From assembly GCF_944327175.1 (NCBI RefSeq), contig NZ_CALVGT010000004.1, positions 1 through 46,233 on the forward strand: a stretch of 46,233 bases of DNA, written 5' to 3'. This DNA comes from an uncultured Lactobacillus sp. (GTDB lineage Bacteria; Bacillota; Bacilli; Lactobacillales; Lactobacillaceae). The notes below the pieces were generated by a model. That model was not told where the DNA came from. It saw only the letters and a list, made by a program, of their open reading frames with translations, and made no database searches. Both the position numbers and the translations under genes were made by a program. This document shows positions 33,873 through 42,812 of this stretch, one piece after another. How positions within the stretch are numbered: the first letter of the stretch is position 1; each line of letters begins with the position of its first letter.

Positions 33873-34505
33873 CTACCCTTCCAGCGGCTTAACTTCCAAG
33901 ACCTGGTCAGCCACCTTTTTAGCGAAGTCCATGTCGTGGGTGATGATTAATTGAGTGAGGCCCGATTCCTTCAAGCTCAAGATGAGGTCGGCCACCTGGT
34001 CGCGCAAGGCCGGGTCCAGGGCACTGGTCGGTTCATCGTAGCAGAGCATCTTAGGCTGCATGGCCAAAGCCCGGGCAATCGCCACCCGCTGCTTTTGCCC
34101 GCCGGAGAGCTGGTAGGGGTAAAGACCGCCCTTGTCCGCCATCTGCAGCTTGGCCAAAAGCTCCTTGGCCTTGGCTTCTGCTGCTTCCTTGTCTTCTTTT
34201 AGCGCCAGCTGGGGAGCCAGGGTGATGTTTTCCAAAACTGACATGTTAGGAAAAAGGTTAAAGTCCTGGAAGACCACGCCCACGGCACCCCGCTCTTCCT
34301 GGCTAAGGTCGTATTCTTCCCCGTCCAGGTTCATGCTGCCCGCGTCAGCTCTTTCAAGACCAGCCACGATTCTGAGAAGGGTCGTCTTCCCGGCCCCGGA
34401 AGGACCAACCACCGTGAGGATTTCCCCGTCCTTTAAGCTGAAGTTCATATTTTGCAAAATCTGCCGGTTGCCAAAAGACTTGGCTAATTTTTTTACTTCA
34501 AGCAT
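33873..34505 (-). CDS. Amino-acid ABC transporter ATP-binding protein
   Basis: From ATG 34505 the protein has 210 residues, with Walker A (GPSGAGKTTLL), signature (LSGGQKQRVAIARALA) and Walker B (MLCYDEPTSALDP). This is the GlnQ/HisP polar-amino-acid class. AGGAGG stands before this ATG; the longer frame would overlap the permease and is rejected. Confidence 0.95.
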   Translation of the reverse strand: MLEVKKLAKSFGNRQILQNMNFSLKDGEILTVVGPSGAGKTTLLRIVAGLERADAGSMNLDGEEYDLSQEERGAVGVVFQDFNLFPNMSVLENITLAPQLALKEDKEAAEAKAKELLAKLQMADKGGLYPYQLSGGQKQRVAIARALAMQPKMLCYDEPTSALDPALRDQVADLILSLKESGLTQLIITHDMDFAKKVADQVLEVKPLEG

Positions 34506-34516
34506 GTTTAGTCCTC

Positions 34517-35158
34517 CTATCTGTAGTATGAGTAGTGCTTTTCCAGCTGCCGCAAAAGCAAAGTGCACAGGCCGATCAAAAGCAGGTAGATCAAGGCTAC
34601 CAAAACCAGCGGCACTAAAGTCACGTCCCGGGCCGTAGCCAGGTTGCCGGCTCTGAGCAAGTCGCCCAGACCGATCACGTAGACCAGGGAGGAGTCCTTG
34701 ACCAGGTTGATCACTTCATTGCCGATTGAGGGCAGGACGATTTTTATTACCTGGGGAATAACGATCTTTCTAAGGGTCTGCCCGTAGGTCAATTGCAAGA
34801 CCTTGGCTGCTTCAAACTGCCCCCGGTCGATGGCCTGGTTGCCGCCCCGGAAGATTTCAGCGAAGTAGGCCGTGTAGTTTAAGACAAAGGCCGCCAAAGC
34901 CGCCATATAGCGGGGGAAGGTCAAGCCGACAATTGGCAGGCCATAGAAAACAAAGATCAGCTGTAGCAAAAGCGGGGTCCCCCGCATCAGCCAAACGTAG
35001 AAATTGAGCAGCCACTTCAATGGGGCAAAGCGACTGCTTAAGCCGAAGGAGACCAGGATCCCCAAAGGTAGGGAGAAGATCAATGTTTCAAAAAAGATTT
35101 GCAAGGTCATCCCCGCCCCACTGAAAAGGGAGGGAAGTATTTCCATAACGTATTTCAT
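34517..35158 (-). CDS. Amino-acid ABC transporter permease
   Basis: From ATG 35158 the protein has 213 residues with about five membrane helices. It carries the EAA-type loop (GQFEAAKVLQLTYGQTLRKI), as in the HisMQ/GlnP permeases. The open frame to 35212 runs into the T-box terminator and is rejected. It is the first gene of the operon and follows the T-box leader by about 30 bases. Confidence 0.94.
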   Translation of the reverse strand: MKYVMEILPSLFSGAGMTLQIFFETLIFSLPLGILVSFGLSSRFAPLKWLLNFYVWLMRGTPLLLQLIFVFYGLPIVGLTFPRYMAALAAFVLNYTAYFAEIFRGGNQAIDRGQFEAAKVLQLTYGQTLRKIVIPQVIKIVLPSIGNEVINLVKDSSLVYVIGLGDLLRAGNLATARDVTLVPLVLVALIYLLLIGLCTLLLRQLEKHYSYYR

Positions 35159-35190
35159 TCGTTTTACCCGCTTCCTAGAAAAAAGAAAAT

Positions 35191-35478
35191 AAAAAAGTCC
35201 TCCCGGCCCCATAGGGCCAAGAGGACGCGTCAGCGTGATTCCACCTCGTGTTCACCAGTCCCTTACGGCAACCGGCCTCACCAGCTTGAAAAAGCCTTCA
35301 AGCTGCAGCGGTAACGGGCTGACCCGGAAGGAGCTACTAAGCCTTCACCCCTCCTGCTCACAGACGTGTGTTCAGCCAGCCCTCGCTCCCCTTTCCACCG
35401 GCGGGAAGTCTCTATCTGTCCAGGCAGGCTTACTTCTTCTGTTCATCGCGTGAAATATAACCGACTCTAAGTCTGTTT
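35191..35478 (-). promoter_or_regulatory. T-box riboswitch, predicted histidine specifier
   Basis: The leader has a full Stem I: a GATGA kink-turn, ACAGA/UCUGU helix, AGTA in the specifier loop, AGAGA and GGTGGAAA in the distal part. It has a T-box core variant (GGTGGAATCACG, 35245-35234) and a terminator at 35191-35226 followed by six Ts. The 3' strand of the specifier loop reads GAA-CAC-A, putting a CAC (His) codon at 35370-35368. The core UGGA would pair best with a U discriminator base, and I have not checked this against tRNA-His. Confidence 0.85.
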
Positions 35479-35484
35479 TTAGTA

Positions 35485-35513
35485 ATATTAAACTAATATT
35501 AAAAAGCCGTCAA
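35485..35513 (-). promoter_or_regulatory. Promoter of the T-box/amino-acid uptake operon
   Basis: Minus strand TTGACG (35513-35508), 17 bases, TAATAT (35490-35485). Transcription would begin near 35478, just before the T-box Stem I. Confidence 0.75.
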
Positions 35514-35522
35514 GCTTTTCTT

Positions 35523-37802
35523 TTACTTTTTTACAAAAGTTGCTGCGTTAGTTGGCAAAAGCGGACTCTTTTCCCCCGCGTAAACAAGGTCCAGCTTGTA
35601 CATGGCCCGGGAAGCGATCGTGTAGACCAGCTGGGTCTCGTCTTCTTCGTGGTAGGTCTCTTTAGAAGCATCCCACATGATCACGGCGTCGAATTCCAGC
35701 CCCTTGGCCAGGTAGGATGGCAAGACCAGATTTCCTTCCACCAGGCGCTGGTTGGCGCTGGAGATCAGGTGGACTCCTTCAAGCTGGTCAGCCAGCTTTT
35801 TGGCAGCTTCCAGGTCCTTAGTGATGATGGCGGTCGTCAATTTCTGGGCATCGTTTTCCGCCAAAGCCTCTTTCAAAGCTGTCAAAGCTTCTGTCTTGTC
35901 ACTTCTGCCCCAAACTTGTGGCAGAGGCCCTTGCCGGTTGAAGCTCTCGATTTTTTCCCCATGTCTGAGGATCTGCTTGGTATAGTCAGTCAGCTGCTTG
36001 GTTGACCGGTAGGACTTGGTCAACTGAACTACCTTGGTCTTTACCGGGTCAAAGAGGCCGGAGATCTGCTTTAAGAGGCTGCTGCTCTCGTCCTTGGTAA
36101 AAATCGCCTGGTTCAAGTCACCCAGCATGGTGAACTTGGCCCGGGGAAAGTTGTAGCGCAGATAGGCCAGCTGGAAGGCTGAGTAGTCTTGGATTTCGTC
36201 GATAAAGCAGTAGCGCATCTCCAGGTTGGTCTGCCGGGCAATGATCTGGTCGTAAAGGTAGAGGTAGGCTGAAGCATCCCGGAGGTCAATTTCCTGCTCT
36301 TTGAACTTAGCCTTGACTTCTTCAACATGAGCCAGCCATTCTTCTTCGCTGATCCCGTACTTGGCCAGGTCCGTCATCTTCACCACGGCCCGCAAAAAGG
36401 CCAGGTACTGGCCCCGCAGGTTTAAGAAACCGTTGTGGTTGATCCGGCGGGCAACTTTAGCCAGGTGCTTGATGACGATCTTTTTGCCCAGGAAGGCCCG
36501 TTCAGCCTTTTCTGAAGAGAATTCCTGGTCCGGCCGGTCGTACATGTCCAGCATCTGCTCGTGGCTGAGCCCTTCGATTTCCCGGCTGACCCAGACCTTG
36601 CGGGCTTCACTGGCCACCCGCTTGTTCAAACGGCGGATCAGTTCCTCGCGGGTGGCGTCGATCCGGTTGCCCAGCTTGTAGTTTTCATTGAAGGAGTAGT
36701 AGAGCTCCTTGATTTCTTCCTTGCTGAAAAACGGCTTCTTTTTGGTCCGGAAATAAATATTGCGGAAGATCATGCCGGACTGGTTCAGGTGCTGGCCATA
36801 GCGGGTGGCTAGCTTGTAGAAGGCCAAGGAGTCCTTGAAGCGGCCGATGGCCGTATCAGTCTGCCGGTCTTCAAACTGGTCAAAGAGGTTCTGCACCTTC
36901 ATCTTCGGCAAGCGGCGGGCGATAAACTGCCAGTAGGTCATCTGAACCATGTTCTGCTCGCCCATTTCCGGCAGGACGTTTTCGATGTAGTCGTTAAAGA
37001 GCTGGTTGGGACTGAACATGATCACGTTCCCGCTCTTGAGGTTGCCCCGGTAGCGGTACAAGAGGAAGGCGATCCGCTGCAAGATAGCGCTGGTCTTGCC
37101 AGACCCCGCTGCCCCTTGGACAAAGAGCAGGTCGCTGGTGGTATCCCGGATGATCTTGTTTTGCTCCTTTTGGATGGTCTTAACGATGGACTTCATCTGG
37201 ATAGAGGACTTTTCTGACAAAACTTCCATCAGCATCTGGTCGCCGATGGTTTCGTCAGTGTCGAACATGTTGATGATGGTTCCGTCTTCGATCATGAACT
37301 GCCGTTTTTTGCTCATGTCGACTTCCACCGGCCCTTCCGGTGAGTAGTAGGTTACCTTGCCGATCTTGCCATCGTAGTAAATTGAGGAGATCGGGGCCCG
37401 CCAGTCATAGATCAAGAGCTCATTGTTCTCATCCATGAAGGAGGCCAGGCCGATGTAGATGCTTTCCGGCTCTTCACCAGCCTCCTCAAAGTCGACCCGG
37501 GCGAAGTAAGGATGGACATGCAGCCGCTTTAAAGTGGCCAGTTCGCGGGCGTTGACCTGCCAGGCATTGTCGCGTTCTTTGAGCATTTGCTGCTGCTGCT
37601 GAATCGACAGGGCCGTGTCCATTGAGGTCGAGTAGTCGTCAAAGTCCAGGCGAATATCATCATAGAAGTGGGCGCTGATGTTGCGGGCTTCAGCCTTGTC
37701 TTTAGCGATAGCCTGCTTGAGCTGGTCCCCCTTTTGATCAATCTTTTGCAGGACCTGGTCCAGGTGGGCTTGTTCTGCTTTACGGTCTAAGTTTTCTGCC
37801 AT
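35523..37802 (-). CDS. helD: HelD-like superfamily 1 helicase/RNA polymerase recycling factor
   Basis: The 759-residue protein has an N-terminal coiled-coil (residues 1-80), then Walker A GAAGSGKT (230-237) and a helicase core split by a long insertion. Walker B reads FIDEIQDYS and a later motif QLTKSYRST. This is the HelD pattern: an ATPase that binds RNA polymerase and clears stalled complexes. The length fits. A weak stem (AAAGC/GCTTT) is the only stop signal between it and the T-box promoter. Confidence 0.92.
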   Translation of the reverse strand: MAENLDRKAEQAHLDQVLQKIDQKGDQLKQAIAKDKAEARNISAHFYDDIRLDFDDYSTSMDTALSIQQQQQMLKERDNAWQVNARELATLKRLHVHPYFARVDFEEAGEEPESIYIGLASFMDENNELLIYDWRAPISSIYYDGKIGKVTYYSPEGPVEVDMSKKRQFMIEDGTIINMFDTDETIGDQMLMEVLSEKSSIQMKSIVKTIQKEQNKIIRDTTSDLLFVQGAAGSGKTSAILQRIAFLLYRYRGNLKSGNVIMFSPNQLFNDYIENVLPEMGEQNMVQMTYWQFIARRLPKMKVQNLFDQFEDRQTDTAIGRFKDSLAFYKLATRYGQHLNQSGMIFRNIYFRTKKKPFFSKEEIKELYYSFNENYKLGNRIDATREELIRRLNKRVASEARKVWVSREIEGLSHEQMLDMYDRPDQEFSSEKAERAFLGKKIVIKHLAKVARRINHNGFLNLRGQYLAFLRAVVKMTDLAKYGISEEEWLAHVEEVKAKFKEQEIDLRDASAYLYLYDQIIARQTNLEMRYCFIDEIQDYSAFQLAYLRYNFPRAKFTMLGDLNQAIFTKDESSSLLKQISGLFDPVKTKVVQLTKSYRSTKQLTDYTKQILRHGEKIESFNRQGPLPQVWGRSDKTEALTALKEALAENDAQKLTTAIITKDLEAAKKLADQLEGVHLISSANQRLVEGNLVLPSYLAKGLEFDAVIMWDASKETYHEEDETQLVYTIASRAMYKLDLVYAGEKSPLLPTNAATFVKK

Positions 37803-37966
37803 GTGAAATATGCACCTTTTCTAAAAAATAACTCCAACAGCTTTTCTTTGAAAAAACTTGCCTAATATTCTACCATTTTTCAGTTTAAAACTAAAGCCAG
37901 ACCTCCTTGGGAAAGGCTTAAGCAGTTTCAGCGGCCTTTTTGCTAGGAAAAAGAGCTGGCAAATCT

Positions 37967-37972
37967 TATAAT
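37967..37972 (+). promoter_or_regulatory. -10 element before the metalloprotease
   Basis: TATAAT stands 24 bases before the start codon, followed by AAAGGAG. No convincing -35 was found. Confidence 0.4.
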
Positions 37973-37995
37973 AATTAGCGCAAAGGAGAAAATTG

Positions 37996-38655
37996 ATGCG
38001 ACGATTTTTTAATTTCATCAAGAACCTGCTAATCTTAGCGATCATGGCCGCGGCCGTGGTCAACTACCATGAGCAAATACAAACTTTCCTGCTGGAAGCA
38101 GCGAGCGCGGCCAGCACTTATCTGGAGCAGAAAGGCTTAAAAAGCAAGACTCTGGACTTAAGCGGCGGCATCGTCACGGAAAGCAAGAAGGTCACCAAGA
38201 ACACGACCGGCTACCGCTGGCCAAAGGCGACGGCCAAGGTCTACATTGGGGTCAAGCAAACTGACCTCTACAACGCCACGGTCAATGCCATGGCAGCCTG
38301 GAACCAGACGGGCGCTTTTACCTTTAAGCAGACCAAAAACAAGAAGAACGCCCAGATCGTGGTCGTGGCCAACTCCAAGAACAACGGGGCAGCAGGCCTG
38401 ACCACCTACAAGTACCTCAGCCACACCAACCGGCTCTACTCAGCTCAGGTGGCTCTGAACACTTACTATCTGGAAAACGACTATTACAACTACACGCAGG
38501 CCAGAATCGTCAACACGGTTGAACACGAATTAGGCCACGCGATCGGCTTAGACCACCGGAACGGGGTTACCGTCATGTACCCGACCGGGTCCATCTACAC
38601 GATCCAGCCAAAGGACGTCAAGCTGGTTAAGAAGATTTACAAGAGCAAGTTATAA
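37996..38655 (+). CDS. Matrixin-like zinc metalloprotease, membrane-anchored or secreted
   Basis: The 219-residue protein has an N-terminal signal or anchor (residues 9-22), a helical region, and a compact metalloprotease domain. Zinc ligands are seen in VEHELGHAIGLDH (HExxH 177-181, third His187). The Met-turn reads VMYP at 193-196. This is the matrixin/metzincin set, and all residues are present. ATG 37996 is preferred over the adjacent TTG because AAAGGAG stands 7 bases before it. It may process surface or extracellular proteins. Confidence 0.88.
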   Translation: MRRFFNFIKNLLILAIMAAAVVNYHEQIQTFLLEAASAASTYLEQKGLKSKTLDLSGGIVTESKKVTKNTTGYRWPKATAKVYIGVKQTDLYNATVNAMAAWNQTGAFTFKQTKNKKNAQIVVVANSKNNGAAGLTTYKYLSHTNRLYSAQVALNTYYLENDYYNYTQARIVNTVEHELGHAIGLDHRNGVTVMYPTGSIYTIQPKDVKLVKKIYKSKL

Positions 38656-38668
38656 GGCAAGTTAGAAA

Positions 38669-39322
38669 ATGAAACGGATTTATCTGGTTAGACACGGGAA
38701 AACTTTTATCAACAAGTACAACAAGATGCAGGGTTGGTGCGATACCCCCTTGACTGATGAAGGCCGGGAAGGCGCTGAAAAGGCCGCTGAAGCCTTGCAG
38801 GATCTTCCTTTAGATATTGCACTGTCCAGCAACACTTTGCGGGCCAGCGAGACCTGCGAGATCATCATGGAGAAGAACTGCAACAAGGATCTGCTCCAGC
38901 ACCTGGCCTACCCTTACTTCAGAGAGCATTTCTACGGCTACTTTGAAGGGATGGACAATGACGTGGCCTGGCGGATGGTCGGCGCGGCCCATGGCTTTGT
39001 TAGCGCCGCTGATTTGGCTGAACACGCGACTTGCGACCAGATCGCTGACTGGACCAAGGAGGCTGACCCCTACCATGATGCTGAAGACAGCAAGGAATTT
39101 TGGACCCGCTGGCAGAAGGGCTTTGACCTAATCCAGCAATTGGACGGAGCAGAAAATATCCTGCTGGTCAGCCATGGTTTTGCCATTAAGACTCTGGCCC
39201 AGAGATTCGCGGTGGACGGAATCGACACGACCGTTCACCCAAGAAACTCATCGATTTCGACTTTAGTGATGGATGAGGCGGGCAATTTAAAGATGACCAG
39301 TTACAACAAATTGCAGCTGTAA
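38669..39322 (+). CDS. Histidine phosphatase family protein (phosphoglycerate mutase-like)
   Basis: The 217-residue enzyme begins MKRIYLVRHGKT with the RHG catalytic motif. It has a central acid region and a second His in LLVSHGFAI. This is the phosphatase branch rather than glycolytic mutase, but the substrate is unknown. It starts 13 bases after the metalloprotease stop, so the two may be co-transcribed. Confidence 0.9.
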   Translation: MKRIYLVRHGKTFINKYNKMQGWCDTPLTDEGREGAEKAAEALQDLPLDIALSSNTLRASETCEIIMEKNCNKDLLQHLAYPYFREHFYGYFEGMDNDVAWRMVGAAHGFVSAADLAEHATCDQIADWTKEADPYHDAEDSKEFWTRWQKGFDLIQQLDGAENILLVSHGFAIKTLAQRFAVDGIDTTVHPRNSSISTLVMDEAGNLKMTSYNKLQL

Positions 39323-39351
39323 TTTTTACCAGATTTTTACAGGCAAAAGGC

Positions 39352-39380
39352 TTGTAAGTTGGTAGAGAGCTACTTATAAT
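39352..39380 (+). promoter_or_regulatory. Promoter of the cytoplasmic GDPD gene
   Basis: TTGTAA, 17 bases, TATAAT. Transcription would begin near 39387, with GGATGGAG as the ribosome site. Confidence 0.75.
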
Positions 39381-39438
39381 ATGAGCCGGCAAGAGAAAAA
39401 GCAAAATTCCAGTTTAAGGATGGAGCGCAATTAAATAT

Positions 39439-40131
39439 ATGAGAACGAAGATTTTCGGTCACCGCGGTTATCCAGCCAAGTTTCCGGAGAATTCCCTAGA
39501 GGGCTTTGACTACTGCATGCATCACGGAGCTGAGGGGATCGAATTCGATGTCCACTTGACCCGCGACGGGGTGCCAGTGATCATGCATGATGAAAACATC
39601 AAGCGGACCACCAACGGCCAGGGTTTGATCAAGGATTTCACCCTGGCGGAATTAGACCAGTTTCACCTGGCCAATGGCGAGCGGATTCCCCGTTTAAAGG
39701 ACCTCTTCCAGCTGACTGAAGAATCTGGCTATGAAGGCCAGCTAAATCTAGAGATGAAGACCAATAAGTTCGATTATCCAGGCTTGCCGGAGAAAATTTT
39801 TGCCCTGGCGGACCAGTTCAAGTTCAAGCAGGAGATCATCTACTCCTCCTTCAATTTGCAGACCTTGATCCACGCGCAGAAGATCCGGCCGGAGGGAAAC
39901 TACAATTTCCTGACCAACAAGCGGATCAAGGACCCGGCAGCTTTTATCAAGGAGCACGGCTTTAAGGGGATCCACCCGAAGCGCTTGATTGACACGGATA
40001 TACCGGAGCGGATCTGGACGGTGGACAGTCCCCTGCGGGCCAAGAAGATTATTGAGTACGGCGCGGCCGGCTTTTTCACCAACAAGTTCGAAGATATGAT
40101 GGACCTGCGCAAGCGGGTGGCAAATTACTAA
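39439..40131 (+). CDS. Glycerophosphodiester phosphodiesterase, cytoplasmic
   Basis: The 230-residue TIM-barrel enzyme has GHRGYP with catalytic His8 and Arg9, EFDVHLTRDG with the metal-binding acids, and the second His in VIMHDENIKRTTNG. It hydrolyses glycerophosphodiesters to glycerol-3-phosphate and an alcohol. No signal peptide is seen. A second, secreted GDPD lies 2.7 kb away on the other side of the surface-protein gene. Confidence 0.93.
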   Translation: MRTKIFGHRGYPAKFPENSLEGFDYCMHHGAEGIEFDVHLTRDGVPVIMHDENIKRTTNGQGLIKDFTLAELDQFHLANGERIPRLKDLFQLTEESGYEGQLNLEMKTNKFDYPGLPEKIFALADQFKFKQEIIYSSFNLQTLIHAQKIRPEGNYNFLTNKRIKDPAAFIKEHGFKGIHPKRLIDTDIPERIWTVDSPLRAKKIIEYGAAGFFTNKFEDMMDLRKRVANY

Positions 40132-40144
40132 CGCGAATATATGA

Positions 40145-40176
40145 GGAGAGTTGCCCTAGCGGGCAGCTCTTTTTTT
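40145..40176 (+). terminator. Terminator after the cytoplasmic GDPD gene
   Basis: AGAGTTGCCC / GGGCAGCTCT with a TAGC loop and seven Ts. Confidence 0.88.
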
Positions 40177-40212
40177 GCGCGGTGTAACATAAGTCTATTG
40201 CTATATCAAGTA

Positions 40213-40241
40213 TTGTATCCGGTTCCAGCGAGTGCTAAAAT
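40213..40241 (+). promoter_or_regulatory. Promoter of the surface-protein gene
   Basis: TTGTAT, 17 bases, TAAAAT with an upstream TGC that forms an extended -10. It is 44 bases before the start codon. Confidence 0.65.
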
Positions 40242-40284
40242 CGACTTGTCCAATATTTGTTAATAAATTAAGGAATGTGTGATT

Positions 40285-42750
40285 ATGAAGAAATTTTCGA
40301 AAAATGTTCTGCTCGTATCATCCGTTGGTTTAGCCGGGTCTGCATTCGCGGTTACTAATGCCCACCCGGTATTTGCGGCAAGCAATGCTGCTACTAACGC
40401 AAACTCAAGCCAGGATGTTGCCAGCGCTCAAACGCAAGTTAACGATGCACAAAAAGAAGTTGACCAAACGCAAAGTCAGTTGAACACGGCTCAAGATCAA
40501 CTGAGCACGGCCAACAATAATTTGGATCAAAAGAACGCTGATCTGCAAAAGGCAAAGGACGCTGTTGATAACGCAAATAGCAAGGCAGCTAGTGCAAGTA
40601 GTGATAATTCATTCGCTCAAAGTCAGCTTGATCAAGCCCAATCTGATGTCGACTCTGCTAATAGCGATTACCAAGATGCAGTAAAAGAAGATAAGGATCA
40701 ACAGCAAAAAGTTGCTGATGCTGAAAGTGAATTGAAGGATAAGCAAGGCCAGCTTGATGAAATTCATAAGAAGAACAGCGATATAAACACAAAAATCGAC
40801 TCTGCTAACTCAGATATCAATAATTACCAAAGCCAAATCTCCGACTTACAAAAGAAGAAGGATGAACTGACTCCTAAACTGGATGCCGCTCAACAAGCTC
40901 TTAATGCCAAGCAGCCAAAAATTGACGCTGCTACGCAAGACCTGCAAAACGCTCACAAAGACTTGGGTGAAGCAACTTCTACTAATGAGCAACTCATTCT
41001 TCCGCAAAGCTACATTGACTATGTAACTGGCAAGTCAACTGACTGGGATACTGCTAAGAAGGATCTGCAAGACGCTATTGCTAACCATAGCTATCCGTTT
41101 ACTGATGGGGATGCAAGTGACACTGTTTATGATGATCCATCAGCTTTATCTGACTCTGATAGCAAGCGTCTGAGCCTTTATGTCAAGAATCTGATTGATT
41201 CGATCAATTCACAAGTTGGCTCACAGGGTAAACTGACTATTACTGATGGTTCTCTTGCATATGCCAAGCGCTACACACAAGAATACCAAAACAGCAACTA
41301 CGTCTTCAGAAAATACAATGCAATCAAGTCCGCCTCAAGCATCATGGGTCTTGATGAATATGCTGTTATTGGATATGACATCGCTGCTAACAGACAAGTT
41401 ACAGGTTGGAGTCAAGTAGCTATCAACGGTTACGTACGTACTTATTACAATTATGGAACAACCAAGATGAGTGAAATTGCCAAAGCCGCATTCGATTTGG
41501 TTACTCAGCAGTTGGCTAATCCAAGTAACTACAAAAATATTACTGACAGCAACGGTTATTTCTCAGTTGCCGTAACCACCCAGGACGATAAGTTCTATGT
41601 TTGCCTTTTGACAATCAACCCTTCTGGCCTCCCAAGCAGCTTCGGTACTAAAGAAGTTTTGCCAGTAAGTAAGGAAGAAATCGCTGCTAAAGAAGATGCA
41701 GTTAAAAAAGCTCAAACTGCTTTAGACCAAGCCAAAAATGATGCAAGTCCAGAACAAAGCACCTACGATCAACTCCAATCTCAAAACCAAGAACTGGATC
41801 AACAGATCAGTGACTTGCAAGCGAAAATCAATGATGCTCAAAACTCGATTAACGATTTAAGAAGTCAAATTGAAGATGATCGCTTTGCTCAACTAGATGT
41901 AAACGTGGCAAACGCTGACTTAACTCAAGAACAATCTGCCGCTCAATTAACTGCCGCTAAAGTTCAAAGTGCTCAAACTTGGTTGAACACTGCCCAATCA
42001 ACATTGTCATCCGCAAAACAAGGGGTTGATTCGACAAAGGCAGAATTAGATAAAGCAGAATCTGATTTAAACAATGTAAAGCAGAAACTCCAGACGGCTC
42101 AACAAGCTTATGATTCTGCATCTAAGACGCAAAGTGAAGCTTCAAAGAAGGTCGATTCTCTAAAGCAACAATTAGAAACTGCTAAAAAGGAGCTTGCACA
42201 TGCTAAAGTTGAATTAGTTCTTGCTCAAACTAAGCAAAAACAAAGCAGCTCCGACAACAAGCAAAAGTCAGGCAGCTCCAACACCAAGAAGGCCGCTAAG
42301 AAGACTACTAAGAAAGCCACTACTAAGAAGAAGTCCACTAAGAAGACTCCAAAGAAGGCCACTAAGAAGTTGACCAAGAAGACTATTAAAAAGTCCTCAA
42401 AGAAAGCAAAGTCAACCAAGAAGGCCACTAAGAAGAAGGTTGCCAAGAAGGTGAAGAAGGCTAAGAAAGTTGTTGTCGCAAGCAGCAAGTTTACTAGCTT
42501 GAAGGGCAGCAAGAAGGCTTTTGTCGGCAAATGGAAGAAGGCTAAGTCCGTTTCCGGCTACCAAGTTCGCTACAGTACGGCTTCCTCAATGAAGAAGGCC
42601 AAGACTAAGAGCACCAAGGTAACTAAACTTAAGGTTTCCGGCTTGAAGAGCAAGAAGAAGTACTACGTACAACTCCGCTCTTACCGCAAGCTCTCCGGCA
42701 AGACCTACTACTCTGCCTGGACAAAGGCCAAGACTGTTAAAACTCGTTAA
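40285..42750 (+). CDS. Secreted coiled-coil surface protein, SEC10/PgrA-like, with lysine-rich C-terminus
   Basis: From ATG 40285 (AAGGA 10 bases upstream) the protein has 821 residues. A signal peptide ends near AHPVFAAS. Residues about 40-240 form a coiled coil rich in Gln, Asp, Ser. About 245-455 is a folded domain starting LPQSYIDYVTGKS, as in SEC10/PgrA surface-exclusion proteins. A second coiled coil spans about 465-655. A lysine/threonine segment (about 680-745) of KKATKK-like units follows, then an FN3-like end (VSGYQVRYSTASS). No LPXTG motif is present, so the lysine segment probably holds the protein to the wall by charge. Codon choice is more A/T-rich than in neighbours. Confidence 0.85.
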   Translation: MKKFSKNVLLVSSVGLAGSAFAVTNAHPVFAASNAATNANSSQDVASAQTQVNDAQKEVDQTQSQLNTAQDQLSTANNNLDQKNADLQKAKDAVDNANSKAASASSDNSFAQSQLDQAQSDVDSANSDYQDAVKEDKDQQQKVADAESELKDKQGQLDEIHKKNSDINTKIDSANSDINNYQSQISDLQKKKDELTPKLDAAQQALNAKQPKIDAATQDLQNAHKDLGEATSTNEQLILPQSYIDYVTGKSTDWDTAKKDLQDAIANHSYPFTDGDASDTVYDDPSALSDSDSKRLSLYVKNLIDSINSQVGSQGKLTITDGSLAYAKRYTQEYQNSNYVFRKYNAIKSASSIMGLDEYAVIGYDIAANRQVTGWSQVAINGYVRTYYNYGTTKMSEIAKAAFDLVTQQLANPSNYKNITDSNGYFSVAVTTQDDKFYVCLLTINPSGLPSSFGTKEVLPVSKEEIAAKEDAVKKAQTALDQAKNDASPEQSTYDQLQSQNQELDQQISDLQAKINDAQNSINDLRSQIEDDRFAQLDVNVANADLTQEQSAAQLTAAKVQSAQTWLNTAQSTLSSAKQGVDSTKAELDKAESDLNNVKQKLQTAQQAYDSASKTQSEASKKVDSLKQQLETAKKELAHAKVELVLAQTKQKQSSSDNKQKSGSSNTKKAAKKTTKKATTKKKSTKKTPKKATKKLTKKTIKKSSKKAKSTKKATKKKVAKKVKKAKKVVVASSKFTSLKGSKKAFVGKWKKAKSVSGYQVRYSTASSMKKAKTKSTKVTKLKVSGLKSKKKYYVQLRSYRKLSGKTYYSAWTKAKTVKTR

Positions 42751-42776
42751 TCTAAGAATCAAACCTGATTCCAAAC

Positions 42777-42812
42777 AAAAACAGCTATCTCTGAAGTGAG
42801 ATAGCTGTTTTT
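42777..42812. terminator. Bidirectional terminator between the two surface-protein genes
   Basis: A 15-bp perfect stem (AAAAACAGCTATCTC / GAGATAGCTGTTTTT) with a 6-base loop directly abuts the stop codon of the convergent gene. Confidence 0.92.

Noticed and set aside
34506-34568. Longer N-terminus for the amino-acid ABC ATPase
   Set aside because: It would overlap the permease gene, while ATG 34505 has an AGGAGG at normal distance.
35191-35478. SAM or lysine riboswitch before the ABC uptake operon
   Set aside because: The kink-turn, AGTA specifier loop, GGTGG motifs and terminator arrangement fit a T-box, and no SAM or lysine riboswitch core was found.
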